From positions 4,216,001-4,280,000 of the forward strand of contig NZ_CP134399.1 of assembly GCF_002968295.1 (NCBI RefSeq): a stretch of 64,000 nucleotides of DNA, written 5' to 3'. Position numbers and translations under genes: made by a program. The DNA comes from Mycobacterium sp. ITM-2016-00317 (GTDB taxonomy: Bacteria; Actinomycetota; Actinomycetes; Mycobacteriales; Mycobacteriaceae). Shown here one piece after another: positions 54,785-64,000 of the stretch (position 1 is its first letter; each line of letters begins with the position of its first letter). Under the pieces are notes generated by a model, which was given only the letters and a program-made list of their open reading frames with translations, was not told the DNA's origin and did no database searches.

Positions 54785-56527
54785 ATGCTCTGGGGGCTGC
54801 TCCGCCGGTACGCACGGCCCTACCGCAGGCTGCTGACGATCGTCGCGGCGCTTCAGGTGGTCAGCACGCTGGCAACGCTGTATCTGCCCACGGTCAACGC
54901 AGCGATCATCGACGACGGGGTCGCCCAGGGCGACCTGCGCCGCATCGTCGAGCTCGGCGCCGTGATGCTCGCCGTGACCGCCCTACAGGTGGTGTGCGCG
55001 GTCGGCGCGGTCTACTTCGGGTCCCGCGCCAGCATGGGCGTCGGCCGCGACCTGCGCTCGACGATGTTCCACCACGTCACCGGGTTCTCCGCGGAGGAGA
55101 CGGCGCGCTTCGGCGCACCGTCGCTGCTGACCCGGACCACCAACGATGTCCAGCAGATCCAATTGCTGGTCCAGCTGACGTGCACGATGCTGGTGACCGC
55201 GCCGATCATGAGCGTCGGCGGCGTCCTGATGGCCATCCATCAGGACGCGGGCCTGTCGTGGCTGCTGGCGGTCGCCGTGCCGGTGCTCGCCCTGGCGAAC
55301 TACTGGATCGTGTCGCATCTGCTGCCCATCTTCCGCAGGGTGCAGGGTCAGATCGACGGCATCAACCGGGTGATGCGCGAGCAGCTCACCGGCCTGCGCG
55401 TGGTGCGCGCGTTCGCCCGGGAATCGTTTGAGCGCAACCGCTTCGCCGAAGCCAACACCGCGCTGGCGGGCAGCGTGCTGGAGGCCGGGCGCTGGCAGGC
55501 GCTGATGCTGCCGGTGACCACGCTGGTGATCAACATCTCCAGCGTGGCGTTGATCTGGTTCGGCGGCATGCGCATCGACGCAGGACAGATGCAGGTCGGA
55601 TCGCTGATCGCGTTTCTGTCCTACTTCATGCAGATCCTGCTCGCGGTGCTGATGGCGACGTTCATCCTGGTCATCATCCCGAGGGCGTCGGTGTGCGCGG
55701 AGCGGATCACCGAGGTGCTCTCCACCGAGCCGGCGATCGTCAACTCCCCCACCGCGGACTCGCCCCAGTCCATCAACGGCGAGATCCGGTTCGACCACGC
55801 GACGTTCAGCTACACCGGCGCCGACCGTCCGGTGCTGCAGGACGTCTCGTTCACCGCTCGGCCCGGGACCACCACCGCCATCGTGGGGTCCACCGGCTCG
55901 GGCAAGTCGACGCTGGTGTCGCTGGTCTGCCGGCTCTACGACGTCACCGCGGGCGCGGTGTGTGTCGACGGGGTCGACGTCCGCGACCTCGATGTCGACC
56001 GCCTGTGGGACGCGATAGGGCTCGTGCCCCAACGGGGTTACCTGTTCTCCGGGACGGTCGCCGAGAACCTGCAGGTAGGGGTACGCCCCGGACATGTGGC
56101 GACCGAGGAACAGATGTGGGCGGCGCTGCGGGTCGCGTGCGCCGACGACTTCGTCGCCGCCCATCCCGACGGGCTGTCGATGCCGGTGGCCCAGGGCGGG
56201 ATGAACTTCTCCGGCGGCCAGCGGCAGCGGCTGGCGATCGCCCGCGCGGTGATCCGCCGCCCAGCCGTCTACCTGTTCGACGACGCGTTCTCCGCGCTCG
56301 ACGTGCACACCGACGCGCGGGTCCGCGAGCAGCTGCGCGAGGTCTCCGCGGGGGCCACGGTGATCATCGTCTCGCAACGCATCTCGACGGTGTCCGCCGC
56401 CGACCTGATCGTCGTCGTCGACGACGGCCGGGTGGTGGGCACCGGCACCCACGAACAACTGCTCGCCGACTGCCGGCCCTACCGGGAGTTCGCGGAGTCG
56501 CAGTCGATGCCGGTCGGTGAGCGATGA
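54785..56527 (+). CDS. ABC exporter half-transporter (Rv1273c-like)
   Basis: A 580-residue membrane-ATPase fusion. Six membrane segments (residues about 15-300), then the ATPase: Walker [13 protein letters not shown], signature [14 protein letters not shown], Walker [13 protein letters not shown], with His in VSQRIST. The Glu after Walker B is Asp, giving a degenerate (probably non-hydrolytic) site, as in many heterodimeric exporters. ATG 54785 fits the family start; ATG 54767 is an alternative. The stop overlaps the partner start (ATGA). Confidence 0.92.
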   Translation: MLWGLLRRYARPYRRLLTIVAALQVVSTLATLYLPTVNAAIIDDGVAQGDLRRIVELGAVMLAVTALQVVCAVGAVYFGSRASMGVGRDLRSTMFHHVTGFSAEETARFGAPSLLTRTTNDVQQIQLLVQLTCTMLVTAPIMSVGGVLMAIHQDAGLSWLLAVAVPVLALANYWIVSHLLPIFRRVQGQIDGINRVMREQLTGLRVVRAFARESFERNRFAEANTALAGSVLEAGRWQALMLPVTTLVINISSVALIWFGGMRIDAGQMQVGSLIAFLSYFMQILLAVLMATFILVIIPRASVCAERITEVLSTEPAIVNSPTADSPQSINGEIRFDHATFSYTGADRPVLQDVSFTARPGTTTAIVGSTGSGKSTLVSLVCRLYDVTAGAVCVDGVDVRDLDVDRLWDAIGLVPQRGYLFSGTVAENLQVGVRPGHVATEEQMWAALRVACADDFVAAHPDGLSMPVAQGGMNFSGGQRQRLAIARAVIRRPAVYLFDDAFSALDVHTDARVREQLREVSAGATVIIVSQRISTVSAADLIVVVDDGRVVGTGTHEQLLADCRPYREFAESQSMPVGER

Positions 56528-58428
56528 GCGGCCCGCTGGCGCGCCCGATGCGGATGAACGAGCCGCCCCAGATCCGGTCCCGCGACTTCAAGGCCTCGGC
56601 GATCCGGCTGCTGAGAAGGCTGACGCCTCACCGTCGGCTGACCGCGGCGGTGATGCTGCTCGGGATCGGTGGCATCGCCGTCAGCGTGGTGGGCCCCCGG
56701 ATCCTCGGGCACGCCACCGATCTGCTGTTCAACGGCGTCATCGGCCGCCAGCTGCCCGCGGGCCTGACCAAGGAACAGGCGATCGAGGCCGCCCGGGAAC
56801 GCGGCGACGGCACGTTCGCCGACCTGCTCTCGGGGATGAACGTCGTCCCCGGTCAGGGCGTGGACTTCGGCGCGGTGGCCCGCACGCTGGCGCTCGCACT
56901 GGGACTGTATCTGGTTGCAGCGCTGATGGTCTGGGTGCAGGCGCGGCTGCTCAACGTCGTGGTGCAGCGGACCATCATGATGCTGCGCGCAGACGTCGAG
57001 GCCAAGGTGCACCGACTGCCGCTGCGGTACTTCGACTCGCGGCAGCGCGGCGAGGTACTCAGCCGGGTCACCAACGACGTCGACAACCTGCAGCAGTCGC
57101 TGACCATGTCGATCACCCAGCTGCTGACCTCGGTGCTGACCGTGTTCGGCGTGCTGGTGATGATGCTGACGATCTCGCCGCTGCTGACCCTGCTCACCGT
57201 GGTCACCGTGCCGCTGTCGCTGTGGGTCACCCGGTCGATCGCGAAGCGGTCCCGCAAGCTGTTCGTCGCGCAGTGGACCAACACCGGCAGGCTCAACGCC
57301 CACATCGAGGAGACCTACAGCGGTTTCACCGTCGTCAAGACCTTCGGCCACCGCGCGCACGCCGAGGAGCAGTTCCGCGAACTCAACGACGACGTCTACC
57401 GGGCCAGCTTCGGCGCGCAGTTCCTGTCCGGGCTGGTCTCCCCCGCGACGATCTTCATCGGCAACCTCAGCTACGTCGCGGTCGCGGTGCTGGGCGGGGT
57501 GCAGGTGGCCACCGGTCAGATCACCCTCGGCAGTATCCAGGCCTTCATCCAGTACGTCCGCCAGTTCAATCAGCCGCTCACCCAGATCGCCGGCATGTAC
57601 AACACGCTGCAGTCCGGCATCGCCAGCGCCGAGCGGGTTTTCGACCTGCTCGACGCCGAGGAGGAGAGCCCGGACCCGCCCGCGGCACTGCCCGCCGGTG
57701 GCGGTGGCCGCAGCGGCCGGGTGGAGTTCGAGCGGGTCTGGTTCGGGTACCGGCCCGACGTGCCGGTGATCGAGGACCTCTCCCTGGTCGCCGAACCCGG
57801 CACGACCGTGGCCATCGTGGGACCGACCGGCGCGGGCAAGACCACGCTGGTGAACCTGCTCATGCGGTTCTACGACGTCGACGCCGGACGCATCACCCTC
57901 GACGGGGTCGACATCGCGTCGGTGAGCCGCGAATCGCTGCGCTCCCGGATCGGGATGGTGCTGCAGGACACCTGGCTGTTCGCCGGGACCATCCACGACA
58001 ACATCGCCTACGGCCGCCCCGACGCCGCCGACGCCGAGGTGCTCGAAGCGGCCAGGGCCGCATACGTCGACCGCTTCGTACAGACCCTGCCCGACGGGTA
58101 CGACACCCGTATCAACGACGGCGGCACCAACATCAGCGCCGGCGAGAAACAGCTGATCACCATCGCCCGGGCGGTGCTGGCCCAACCGCGGCTGCTGATC
58201 CTCGACGAGGCCACCAGCTCGGTGGACACCCGCACCGAGGTGTTGATCCAGCGGGCGATGAGCCGGCTGCGCCAGGACCGCACGAGTTTCATCATCGCCC
58301 ACCGCCTTTCGACGATCCGGGACGCCGACACGATCCTGGTGATGGAGGCGGGCAGGATCGTCGAACGCGGCACCCACGACGAGCTGATGGCCCGGCACGG
58401 CGAGTACTGGACGATGGCGAGCCGCTGA
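56524..58428 (+). CDS. ABC exporter half-transporter (Rv1272c-like)
   Basis: A 634-residue partner with an extra periplasmic loop (residues about 80-120, [20 protein letters not shown]). Walker [13 protein letters not shown], signature [14 protein letters not shown] and Walker [13 protein letters not shown] with the catalytic Glu, followed by IIAHRLSTI. Together with the preceding gene it forms an asymmetric exporter: one canonical and one degenerate site. The substrate is unknown; a lipid or drug is typical. Confidence 0.92.
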   Translation: MSGPLARPMRMNEPPQIRSRDFKASAIRLLRRLTPHRRLTAAVMLLGIGGIAVSVVGPRILGHATDLLFNGVIGRQLPAGLTKEQAIEAARERGDGTFADLLSGMNVVPGQGVDFGAVARTLALALGLYLVAALMVWVQARLLNVVVQRTIMMLRADVEAKVHRLPLRYFDSRQRGEVLSRVTNDVDNLQQSLTMSITQLLTSVLTVFGVLVMMLTISPLLTLLTVVTVPLSLWVTRSIAKRSRKLFVAQWTNTGRLNAHIEETYSGFTVVKTFGHRAHAEEQFRELNDDVYRASFGAQFLSGLVSPATIFIGNLSYVAVAVLGGVQVATGQITLGSIQAFIQYVRQFNQPLTQIAGMYNTLQSGIASAERVFDLLDAEEESPDPPAALPAGGGGRSGRVEFERVWFGYRPDVPVIEDLSLVAEPGTTVAIVGPTGAGKTTLVNLLMRFYDVDAGRITLDGVDIASVSRESLRSRIGMVLQDTWLFAGTIHDNIAYGRPDAADAEVLEAARAAYVDRFVQTLPDGYDTRINDGGTNISAGEKQLITIARAVLAQPRLLILDEATSSVDTRTEVLIQRAMSRLRQDRTSFIIAHRLSTIRDADTILVMEAGRIVERGTHDELMARHGEYWTMASR

Positions 58429-58493
58429 CATCTGAGCGGACCGCTCAATCGCATTCGCCGGACGCTCGCACAGCGCTCGGGCACCATGACGGC

Positions 58494-60656
58494 ATGAGCC
58501 GCACCGTGCACACCTTCTGCCGGTACTGCCTCGCCGCGTGCGGGGTCGAGGTGACCGTCGACGGCAACCGCGTGGTCAAGATCTCGCCGGACAAGCAGAA
58601 CCCGCACAGCTGGCGGGATTTCTGCGCCAAGGGCCGCACCGCCCATCAGGTCGTCGAGCATCCCCGCCGGATCGTGGCGCCGATGAAACGGGTGAACGGC
58701 ACGTACGTCGAGGCCGGCTGGGACGAGGCGATCGGTGACATCGCCGCGCGGCTCAACGCGGTCATCGACGCCGACGGGCCCGACGCGGTCGGCGCGTACT
58801 ACGGCAATCCGGCGGGCTACTCGTCGTCGAACCTGATGTTCATGAACGCGTGGCTGGACGCGGTCGGCACGTTCAACAGGTACGCGGTGGGCTCGGTCGA
58901 CCAGAACGCCATGCACGTGGTGGCCGAGAAGATGTACGGCTCGGCACTGCTGGCGCCGGTCTCCGACGTCGACAACTGCGACTACTTCCTGCTGGTCGGG
59001 GCCAATCCCGCGGTGAGCGCGTGGAATTGGCTGGAATCGGTACCCGGCGGCTGGCGCCGGGCGCTCGCGCGCCAACAGCAAGGCGCCACCATCGTGGTCG
59101 TCGACCCGGTGCGCACCGAGTCCGCGGAGAAGTCCGACGTGCATCTGCCGGTGCGGCCGGGACAGGACTGGGCGCTGCTGCTGGCCATGGTCAAGGTCAT
59201 CCTGGACGCCGGGCTGGAGCATCGGGGCGCGTGCGCCGAGCTGGCCGTGGGCACCGACCGGTTACGGGCGCTGGTCGCCGAAGCCGACCTCGACGACCTC
59301 GCCGCGCGCTGCGACCTGCCTCGCGATCAGATCGTCGACGTGGCAACAGCTTTCGCGACAGCACCGCGGGCGATGGTAGTGACCAGGACCGGGGTGTCGC
59401 TGCACCTGGCCGGCACGGTCGGCGAATGGCTGGGTCATGTCCTCAACGTGATCACCGGCCGCATGGACCGGCCGGGCGGACGACGGTTCGAACCCGGCTA
59501 CGTCGATGCGCTGCGGCTGGCCGGACTGGCCGGCACCAAGCCGCACACCAGCCGGCTGCGGGGCCGTCCGCTGGTCGCGGGCGCGCACGCGCTGAGCGAA
59601 CTGCCCGACGAGATCACCACGCCCGGGCGCGGCCAGATCCGCGCGCTGCTGATCAACAGCGGCAATCCGGTGGTCTCCGGCCCCGACGGCGCGAAGCTCG
59701 ATCACGCGCTGTCACAACTGGATCTGCTGGTTGCGATCGACTTCGTGCAGCGCGAGAGCCACCGCCACGCGCACTGGCTGCTGCCCGCCGTGCACTGGCT
59801 CGAGCGTGCCGACCTGCTGGCCTTCACCAGCAACCTGCACGACGAGCCCTACCTGCACTACGGCGTGCGCGCGGTCGACGCGCCGCCGCTGGCCCGCCCG
59901 GAGTGGCGCATCTTCGTCGACCTGGCGCTGGCGATGGATCGCCCGCTGTTCGGGGCACCGGGACTGAACCGGTTTGTCAGGACGTCCAGGAGGCTGGCCC
60001 GGGTGACCGGAAGAGCCGGGCTGGAATTCAGTCCGGACTGGGTCGACCGGCTGTTGGTGGCGACCGGCCGGAAGCTCGCCGGACGGCGGATCCGGTGGTC
60101 GGATGTGCTCGCGCATCCGCACGGCTGGGTGCTCGGGCCGCGCGAGTTCGGGCACTTCCGGGACGCGTTGCGCACCCCGGACAAGCGGGCGCACGTCGCG
60201 CCGCCCGAGTTCGTCGTCCGCGCGCGCGAACTGCTCGCCGAACCGGTGCCGCAGCCGCCGCCGGACTACCCGTTCCAGCTCGGCAACCGTCGTCACCGGC
60301 ACTCGATGAACTCGTGGCTCAACGAACTCCCGGATCTACACCCCGCAGGCAAGGGCAACGAGGTCGTCGTGCATCCCGACGACGCGGCCCGGCTCGGGAT
60401 CGCTGACGGCGACCGCGTGACGGTCAGCTCCCCCGTCGGCGCGGTCGAACTGAGCGCCTCGGTCAGCGAGGCGACCCGTCCTGGCGTCGTCGTCATCGAC
60501 CACGGCTGGGGCTCAAGGGTTTTCGACCCGCACGCCGGGGCGGTTCCGCAGTCCTACGGCGTCAACCGCAACCTGCTCGTCGACGGCGGCCCGGTGGATC
60601 CGCTGTCGCAGACCTCGGCGCTGAACTCCAGCTACGTGGCGGTCACGCCCGCCTAG
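58494..60656 (+). CDS. Molybdopterin oxidoreductase (formate dehydrogenase-like)
   Basis: A 720-residue Mo/W-bisMGD enzyme. The N-terminus FCRYCLAACGVEV with FCAKGR further on gives four cysteines for a 4Fe-4S cluster. It also has YYGNPAGYSSSN, the MGD-binding LLVGANPAVS and VVVDPVRTESAEKSDVHL, and at the C-terminus KGNEVVVHPDDAARLGI and ELSASVSEATRPGVVVIDHG. No twin-arginine signal, electron-transfer subunit or chaperone gene is adjacent, so it is probably cytosolic and uses an external partner. The substrate is not evident. Confidence 0.88.
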   Translation: MSRTVHTFCRYCLAACGVEVTVDGNRVVKISPDKQNPHSWRDFCAKGRTAHQVVEHPRRIVAPMKRVNGTYVEAGWDEAIGDIAARLNAVIDADGPDAVGAYYGNPAGYSSSNLMFMNAWLDAVGTFNRYAVGSVDQNAMHVVAEKMYGSALLAPVSDVDNCDYFLLVGANPAVSAWNWLESVPGGWRRALARQQQGATIVVVDPVRTESAEKSDVHLPVRPGQDWALLLAMVKVILDAGLEHRGACAELAVGTDRLRALVAEADLDDLAARCDLPRDQIVDVATAFATAPRAMVVTRTGVSLHLAGTVGEWLGHVLNVITGRMDRPGGRRFEPGYVDALRLAGLAGTKPHTSRLRGRPLVAGAHALSELPDEITTPGRGQIRALLINSGNPVVSGPDGAKLDHALSQLDLLVAIDFVQRESHRHAHWLLPAVHWLERADLLAFTSNLHDEPYLHYGVRAVDAPPLARPEWRIFVDLALAMDRPLFGAPGLNRFVRTSRRLARVTGRAGLEFSPDWVDRLLVATGRKLAGRRIRWSDVLAHPHGWVLGPREFGHFRDALRTPDKRAHVAPPEFVVRARELLAEPVPQPPPDYPFQLGNRRHRHSMNSWLNELPDLHPAGKGNEVVVHPDDAARLGIADGDRVTVSSPVGAVELSASVSEATRPGVVVIDHGWGSRVFDPHAGAVPQSYGVNRNLLVDGGPVDPLSQTSALNSSYVAVTPA

Positions 60657-61219
60657 AGCTGCGGACCCGCCGAGCGGAGGTCGTCGACTTCGCGCATGGC
60701 GTCGCGCAGTTGGCTCAGCCACTCGTCGGCATGGTCGCCGACCAGTCGCACCGACCACGCGAGGGCATCGGAGCGCGACCGGGCCACGCCGGCGTCGACG
60801 AGCGTGTCCAGCACCCGGCGCTCCGGCTGCCGCAGCCGCGTCATCACCGGAACCGCGAGGTGGGTGAACAGGATTCGCTCCGTGCGGGTGTCGACGGGGA
60901 TGTCCACACCCCAGGCGACCTTGCGCCCGTAACGCGCCTCGGCCTCGTCGGCGATCTGCATGCGTTCGGAACGCGTCTGCTCCCGGAAGCGGGCGGCGCG
61001 GCCGGAGGCGCGGGCCTCGCTCTCGGGGTCCTCGGCGTCGGGAAGACGACCGATGACGGTGATCTCTTCGCGGTCGACGATGACCTCGGGGTCACCGGCG
61101 AACCAGGTGTCGGGCAGTCGGCCGGCGATCCAGTCGCCTGCGTCCGCCGCGTCGGGTTGATCGGCCTGCTGCCAGCCGCCGGGGCGGCCGGCCCGTCGGC
61201 CATGAGGTTGATGCCGCAT
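60653..61219 (-). CDS. Conserved hypothetical protein
   Basis: A 188-residue protein with no recognised domain. The middle has DPEVIVDREEITVIGRL and DPESEARASGRAARFREQ, a possible helix, then VDTRTERILFTHLAVPVMTR. The C-terminus (RSRSDALAWSVRLVGDHADEW) resembles a ribbon-helix-helix or DUF-type dimer region. Its end overlaps the Mo enzyme gene by four bases (convergent). The N-terminal 30 residues are low-complexity, so the true start may be later. Confidence 0.6.
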   Translation of the reverse strand: MRHQPHGRRAGRPGGWQQADQPDAADAGDWIAGRLPDTWFAGDPEVIVDREEITVIGRLPDAEDPESEARASGRAARFREQTRSERMQIADEAEARYGRKVAWGVDIPVDTRTERILFTHLAVPVMTRLRQPERRVLDTLVDAGVARSRSDALAWSVRLVGDHADEWLSQLRDAMREVDDLRSAGPQL

Positions 61220-61342
61220 GATTACATACTTACACCGTTGCAGCGGCAGCCGGGAGAGCCTTCGCCGAGAGCAGAACCCCCCGGCCCGGCCGGGCGTCGG
61301 CCCCTAGGGTGAATGGCACGAGTCACATCCGAGGAGGCGGCG

Positions 61343-62203
61343 ATGACAGCACCCGGACCAGGCAGTTGGCAGCCCGATCCCGAGGGCCGGTTCGACTACC
61401 GATGGCATGACGGACGGCAATGGACCGACCAGGTGTCCCATCAGGGACAGCTGCATCGGGCGCCGATGGGCGGTCCGCCCCCGGCACAACCGGGCCCGCC
61501 CCAGGCACAGCCGATCGGCGGGTCCGACGGATTCGCCGGCATCAGCGGCGACCTCGTCGACGGGCGCTTCAGCGAGAAGGAAGCCGAGCCGATCGCCAAC
61601 CAGAACACCAGACTGCTCCGCGTCCGGCTGGGCGAACCGTTCATGGCCAGGCAGGGCTCGATGGTGGCCTACCAGGGCAACGTCGACTTCGCCTTCGAGG
61701 GCGGCGGTGCGTCGAAGTTCCTGAAGAAGGCGCTGACCGGCGAGGGGCTGCCGCTGATGCGGTGCCACGGTCAGGGCGATGTGTTCCTCGCCGACCGGTC
61801 CTACGACGTGCACCTGCTGAACCTGACCAACTCCGGTCTGTCGATCAGCGGTAAGAACGTGCTGGCGTTCTCGTCGAGCCTGGACTGGAACATCGAGCGG
61901 GTCAGAGGCGGCAGCATGGTCGCCGGCGGGCTGTTCAACACCACGCTGCGCGGCACCGGCTGGGTCGCGCTGACCACCGACGGCCCGCCGGTGGTGCTCA
62001 ACGCCGCCGAAGCCCCCACCTTCGCCGACACCAACGCCGTGGTGGCGTGGTCGGCGAACCTGCAGACCCAGCTGAAGACCAGCTTCAAGGCCGGTGCGCT
62101 GATCGGCCGCGGTTCCGGCGAGGCGATGCAGGTGTCGTTCTACGGCAACGGGTTCGTCATCGTGCAACCGTCCGAGGGCGTCCCGGTCGGCATGCCGCAG
62201 TAG
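61343..62203 (+). CDS. AIM24 family protein with DUF2510 N-terminus
   Basis: A 286-residue protein. Residues about 5-35 are a DUF2510 motif (GSWQPDPEGRFDYRWHDGRQW), then a Pro/Gln linker, then the AIM24 beta-barrel domain (about residues 75-280). ATG 61343 has GAGGAGGCGG upstream, which decides the start. The family name comes from mitochondrial AIM24; bacterial members are uncharacterised. No signal peptide; DUF2510 suggests a membrane-edge location. Confidence 0.85.
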   Translation: MTAPGPGSWQPDPEGRFDYRWHDGRQWTDQVSHQGQLHRAPMGGPPPAQPGPPQAQPIGGSDGFAGISGDLVDGRFSEKEAEPIANQNTRLLRVRLGEPFMARQGSMVAYQGNVDFAFEGGGASKFLKKALTGEGLPLMRCHGQGDVFLADRSYDVHLLNLTNSGLSISGKNVLAFSSSLDWNIERVRGGSMVAGGLFNTTLRGTGWVALTTDGPPVVLNAAEAPTFADTNAVVAWSANLQTQLKTSFKAGALIGRGSGEAMQVSFYGNGFVIVQPSEGVPVGMPQ

Positions 62204-62204
62204 G

Positions 62205-62636
62205 TCAGAGCTCCAGCAGCACGGTCACCGGCCCGTCGTTGACGAGCTCGACCTGCATGTCGGCGCCGAAGACGCCCGTGGCCACGTCGGCGCCGAGTTC
62301 GGCCAGGGAGGCGGCGAACGTCTCGACCAACGGCTCCGCGACCGACCCGGGCGCCGCGGCGTTCCACGTCGGCCGCCGTCCTTTGGCGGTGTTGCCGTAC
62401 AGGGTGAACTGGCTGACCACCAGGACCGGCGCACCGATGTCACAGGCCGACTTCTCGTCGTCGAGAATGCGCAGCTGCCAGAGCTTTTCAGCCAGTCGCC
62501 GCGCCTTGGCCGGGTCGTCGTCGTGGGTGACACCGACGAGCGCGAGCAGCCCCTGACTCTGCGGACGGATCTCACCGACCGTCTCACCGCCGACCGTCAC
62601 CCGGGCAGAACTCACCCGCTGCACGAGGATTCGCAT
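62205..62636 (-). CDS. dtd: D-aminoacyl-tRNA deacylase
   Basis: A 143-residue enzyme that clears D-amino acids (and Gly from tRNA-Ala). Family motifs are [15 protein letters not shown], the active-site loop [15 protein letters not shown] and the cross-dimer Gly-cisPro region [12 protein letters not shown]. Full length and ordinary. Convergent with the AIM24 gene, one base between stops. Confidence 0.95.
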   Translation of the reverse strand: MRILVQRVSSARVTVGGETVGEIRPQSQGLLALVGVTHDDDPAKARRLAEKLWQLRILDDEKSACDIGAPVLVVSQFTLYGNTAKGRRPTWNAAAPGSVAEPLVETFAASLAELGADVATGVFGADMQVELVNDGPVTVLLEL

Positions 62637-62645
62637 GCGGCGAAA

Positions 62646-63296
62646 CTACAGGGAGCCGAGGATCTCTTTCATCGTGGCGATCTCGCGCTGCTGGGTCTCG
62701 ATGATCTCGTGCGCCAGGTGCACCGCGTCCTGCGATTGACCGGTGTCCACCTCGGTCTGTGCCATCGTGACCGCGCCTTCGTGGTGGGCGATCATCCCGG
62801 TCAGGAACTGCTTGCCGGCCTCGGCGCCCTCGGCCCGGCGCAGCTGCTCGAGTTGCTCCTCGGTCATCATGCCCATCGCCGCGTGCGCCGACGGGTCCCC
62901 GCCCATGTCGTGACCCTCGTGCCCGGACGCCGCCGGGGCGCCCCAGTCGCTCAGCCACTGCCGCATCGTGTCGATCTCCGGCCCCTGCGCGGCCTTGATC
63001 TGTTCGGCCAGTTCCGTCACCCGGGGATCGATGCCCTGCTTGGCCAGGATGATGTCGCTCATCACGACGGCCTGTTCGTGGTGCGGGATCATGTCGCGCG
63101 CGAACGTGGCGTCGGCCTCGTTGTGGCCGGCGTGCTCACCGTGGCCGTCTCCGGCGGCCTGCGAGGTCGTCGGGTGCTCATGGGTGCCGTGGTCGTGCTC
63201 GGCCGACTCGGTGCCGACGTCACTGCACCCGGAGAGCAGCAGCGTCAAGGTGGCGCCCACAGCGCCCGCCCCGGCCAGCAGACTGTGTTTCGACAT
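62646..63296 (-). CDS. DUF305 lipoprotein, His-rich, copper locus
   Basis: A 216-residue lipoprotein with lipobox LLLSGC (Cys24) and a His-rich linker (HDHGTHEH, HGEHAGH). DUF305 repeats occur twice: RDMIPHHEQAVVMSDIIL and MIAHHEGAVTMAQ, which may bind copper. GAGGAG precedes ATG 63296. It is divergent from a copper chaperone across a CsoR-like operator, so it is probably an extracytoplasmic copper-binding protein induced by copper. Confidence 0.88.
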   Translation of the reverse strand: MSKHSLLAGAGAVGATLTLLLSGCSDVGTESAEHDHGTHEHPTTSQAAGDGHGEHAGHNEADATFARDMIPHHEQAVVMSDIILAKQGIDPRVTELAEQIKAAQGPEIDTMRQWLSDWGAPAASGHEGHDMGGDPSAHAAMGMMTEEQLEQLRRAEGAEAGKQFLTGMIAHHEGAVTMAQTEVDTGQSQDAVHLAHEIIETQQREIATMKEILGSL

Positions 63297-63324
63297 CTCC
63301 TCAAGCTCCCTTCGTGTGACTTAC

Positions 63325-63341
63325 ATACCCTAGGGGGGTAT
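63325..63341. promoter_or_regulatory. CsoR-like copper operator between divergent copper genes
   Basis: ATACCC-TAGGG-GGGTAT is an inverted repeat of the CsoR/RcnR type. A -10-like TATAGT (63339-63344) for the plus-strand genes overlaps its right arm. It lies between a DUF305 gene and a copper chaperone, so both are predicted to be derepressed by copper. Confidence 0.65.
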
Positions 63342-63380
63342 AGTACAGACCAGCTGTCAACATCCGTGGAGAGGAGCCTG

Positions 63381-63587
63381 ATGAGCACCACCACCATCAC
63401 CGTCGAGGGTATGAGCTGCGGAGGGTGCGCCAACTCGGTGCGGGCCGAACTCACCCACATCCCCGGCGTCGTCGGGGTCGACGTGGACATCACCAACGGT
63501 ACGGTGACGATCGACAGCCAGACCCCGGTCGACCCTGCGGCCGTCCGTGCGGCGGTCGAAGAGGCCGGCTACACACTGGCGGGCTGA
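63381..63587 (+). CDS. Heavy-metal-associated domain copper chaperone
   Basis: A 68-residue HMA domain protein (CopZ type). Metal motif VEGMSCGGCANSV holds the CxxC that binds Cu(I). ATG 63381 has GAGAGGAGC upstream. It precedes a short membrane peptide and a P-type ATPase, to which it should deliver copper. Confidence 0.93.
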   Translation: MSTTTITVEGMSCGGCANSVRAELTHIPGVVGVDVDITNGTVTIDSQTPVDPAAVRAAVEEAGYTLAG

Positions 63588-63592
63588 CCGTC

Positions 63593-63748
63593 ATGGCCGC
63601 CCCGGTGAAGATCGCCGCATTCGTCGCGATGCTCGCGGCGGTGTTCGCGGTCGCACTGTGGGTGGGCCACACCGTCGGGCCGGAACCCGTACCGGCGCCC
63701 GCCCCCACGAGCGAACTTTCCCACCTCCACGAAGGTGACCATCGGTGA
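63593..63748 (+). CDS. Small single-pass membrane peptide, copper locus
   Basis: A 51-residue peptide. Residues 6-25 are one membrane segment ([19 protein letters not shown]), and the C-terminus [18 protein letters not shown] is Pro/His-rich and could bind metal. ATG 63593 lies five bases after the chaperone stop and its TGA overlaps the ATPase GTG (GTGA). Its place between the chaperone and the ATPase suggests an accessory role in copper export. Confidence 0.75.
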   Translation: MAAPVKIAAFVAMLAAVFAVALWVGHTVGPEPVPAPAPTSELSHLHEGDHR

Positions 63749-64000
63749 GCACTGTCGAACTGAACATCAGCGGGATGACCTGCGCGTCGTGTGCGGCGCG
63801 CGTCGAGAAGAAACTCAACAAGCTCGACGGGGTCACCGCGACGGTGAACTTCGCGACCGAGAAGGCCCGCGTCGAGTACGGCGACGCCGTCTCCCCCGCC
63901 GACCTCGTAGCCGCCGTGGAATCGGCCGGTTACCACGCCGCGCTGCCCGAACGCGCCCCCGAACCCACCGAGGATCCGGCCGACCCGGCCGCAGCGCTGA
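63745..64000 (+). CDS. Copper-type P1B ATPase, N-terminal metal-binding domain (truncated at window end)
   Basis: The visible 85 residues start at GTG 63745 and form an HMA domain: [20 protein letters not shown] with CxxC, then a Pro/Glu/Asp-rich linker ([13 protein letters not shown]). The ATPase core lies beyond base 64000. By family and neighbours this is a Cu(I)-exporting ATPase (CtpV/CtpA-like). Confidence 0.88.
   Translation, partial: MSTVELNISGMTCASCAARVEKKLNKLDGVTATVNFATEKARVEYGDAVSPADLVAAVESAGYHAALPERAPEPTEDPADPAAAL

Noticed and set aside
54983..58431. Two long minus-strand frames (about 490 and 650 codons) opposite the ABC exporter genes
   Set aside because: Composition is typical of antisense shadows in high-GC DNA; the real genes are on the plus strand.

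Overview
The window is high-GC actinobacterial DNA. Its protein families and gene order point to a fast-growing Mycobacterium (Mycolicibacterium type). Evidence is the argS-lysA-hom operon, the CysNC fusion, the oppBCDA order, lprB/lprC beside two ABC exporter genes, an F420-type oxidoreductase, a heteromeric FadE pair and a DUF222/13E12 HNH protein. From memory, many genes match the M. tuberculosis block Rv1272c to Rv1294 (ABC pair, lprB, lprC, SixA, the SbcD/SbcC-like pair, oppABCD, cysD, cysNC, Rrf2 regulator, argS, lysA, hom). Here that block is opened by several long insertions of accessory genes.

Layout. 1-3629: hom (partial), lysA with two apparent frameshifts, argS (all minus), then tRNA-Arg(CCG). 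3630-4297: a gene-free stretch ending in an IdeR-like iron box. 4298-11153: an Opp/Nik-type ABC importer (lipoprotein, permease, permease-ATPase fusion, ATPase), an FmdE-like protein, and an opposing pair of glutamine-amidotransferase-fold proteins with a second iron-box-like palindrome at their 5' end. 11255-20199: GIY-YIG protein, small secreted proteins, two divergent cell-wall hydrolases, a FadE pair, and a very large M13 metallopeptidase. 20202-26927: DUF899, LLM oxidoreductase, TDT transporter, a NarL-type two-component system with a DUF4097 protein, a VOC protein and an Rrf2 regulator. 26989-29335: a strong IdeR box (16/19) in front of a membrane acyltransferase and a separate SGNH lipoprotein. 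29337-34188: cysteine hydrolase, lipoprotein, cysQ, cysNC, cysD. 34366-42195: GT39 and GT2 genes, HNH protein, an OmpR-type two-component system and a small membrane protein, with one shared direct-repeat operator. 42258-47761: oppBCDA behind a predicted leaderless 9-codon leader ORF. 47751-58428: hydrolase, SbcCD-like pair, SixA, lprC, lprB and a heterodimeric ABC exporter. 58494-64000: an orphan molybdopterin oxidoreductase, AIM24 protein, dtd, and a copper locus ending in a truncated P1B-ATPase.

The most novel material is regulatory and combinatorial. Two separate transcription units, an Opp/Nik-type importer and a split acyltransferase/SGNH pair, carry IdeR-like boxes, so the window probably holds undescribed iron-responsive functions. 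A TCS-type operator occurs both at the OmpR regulator gene and at the glycosyltransferase operon. A 20-bp palindrome forms part of the oppA signal-peptide coding sequence. All similarity statements are from memory of families; no database search was possible.
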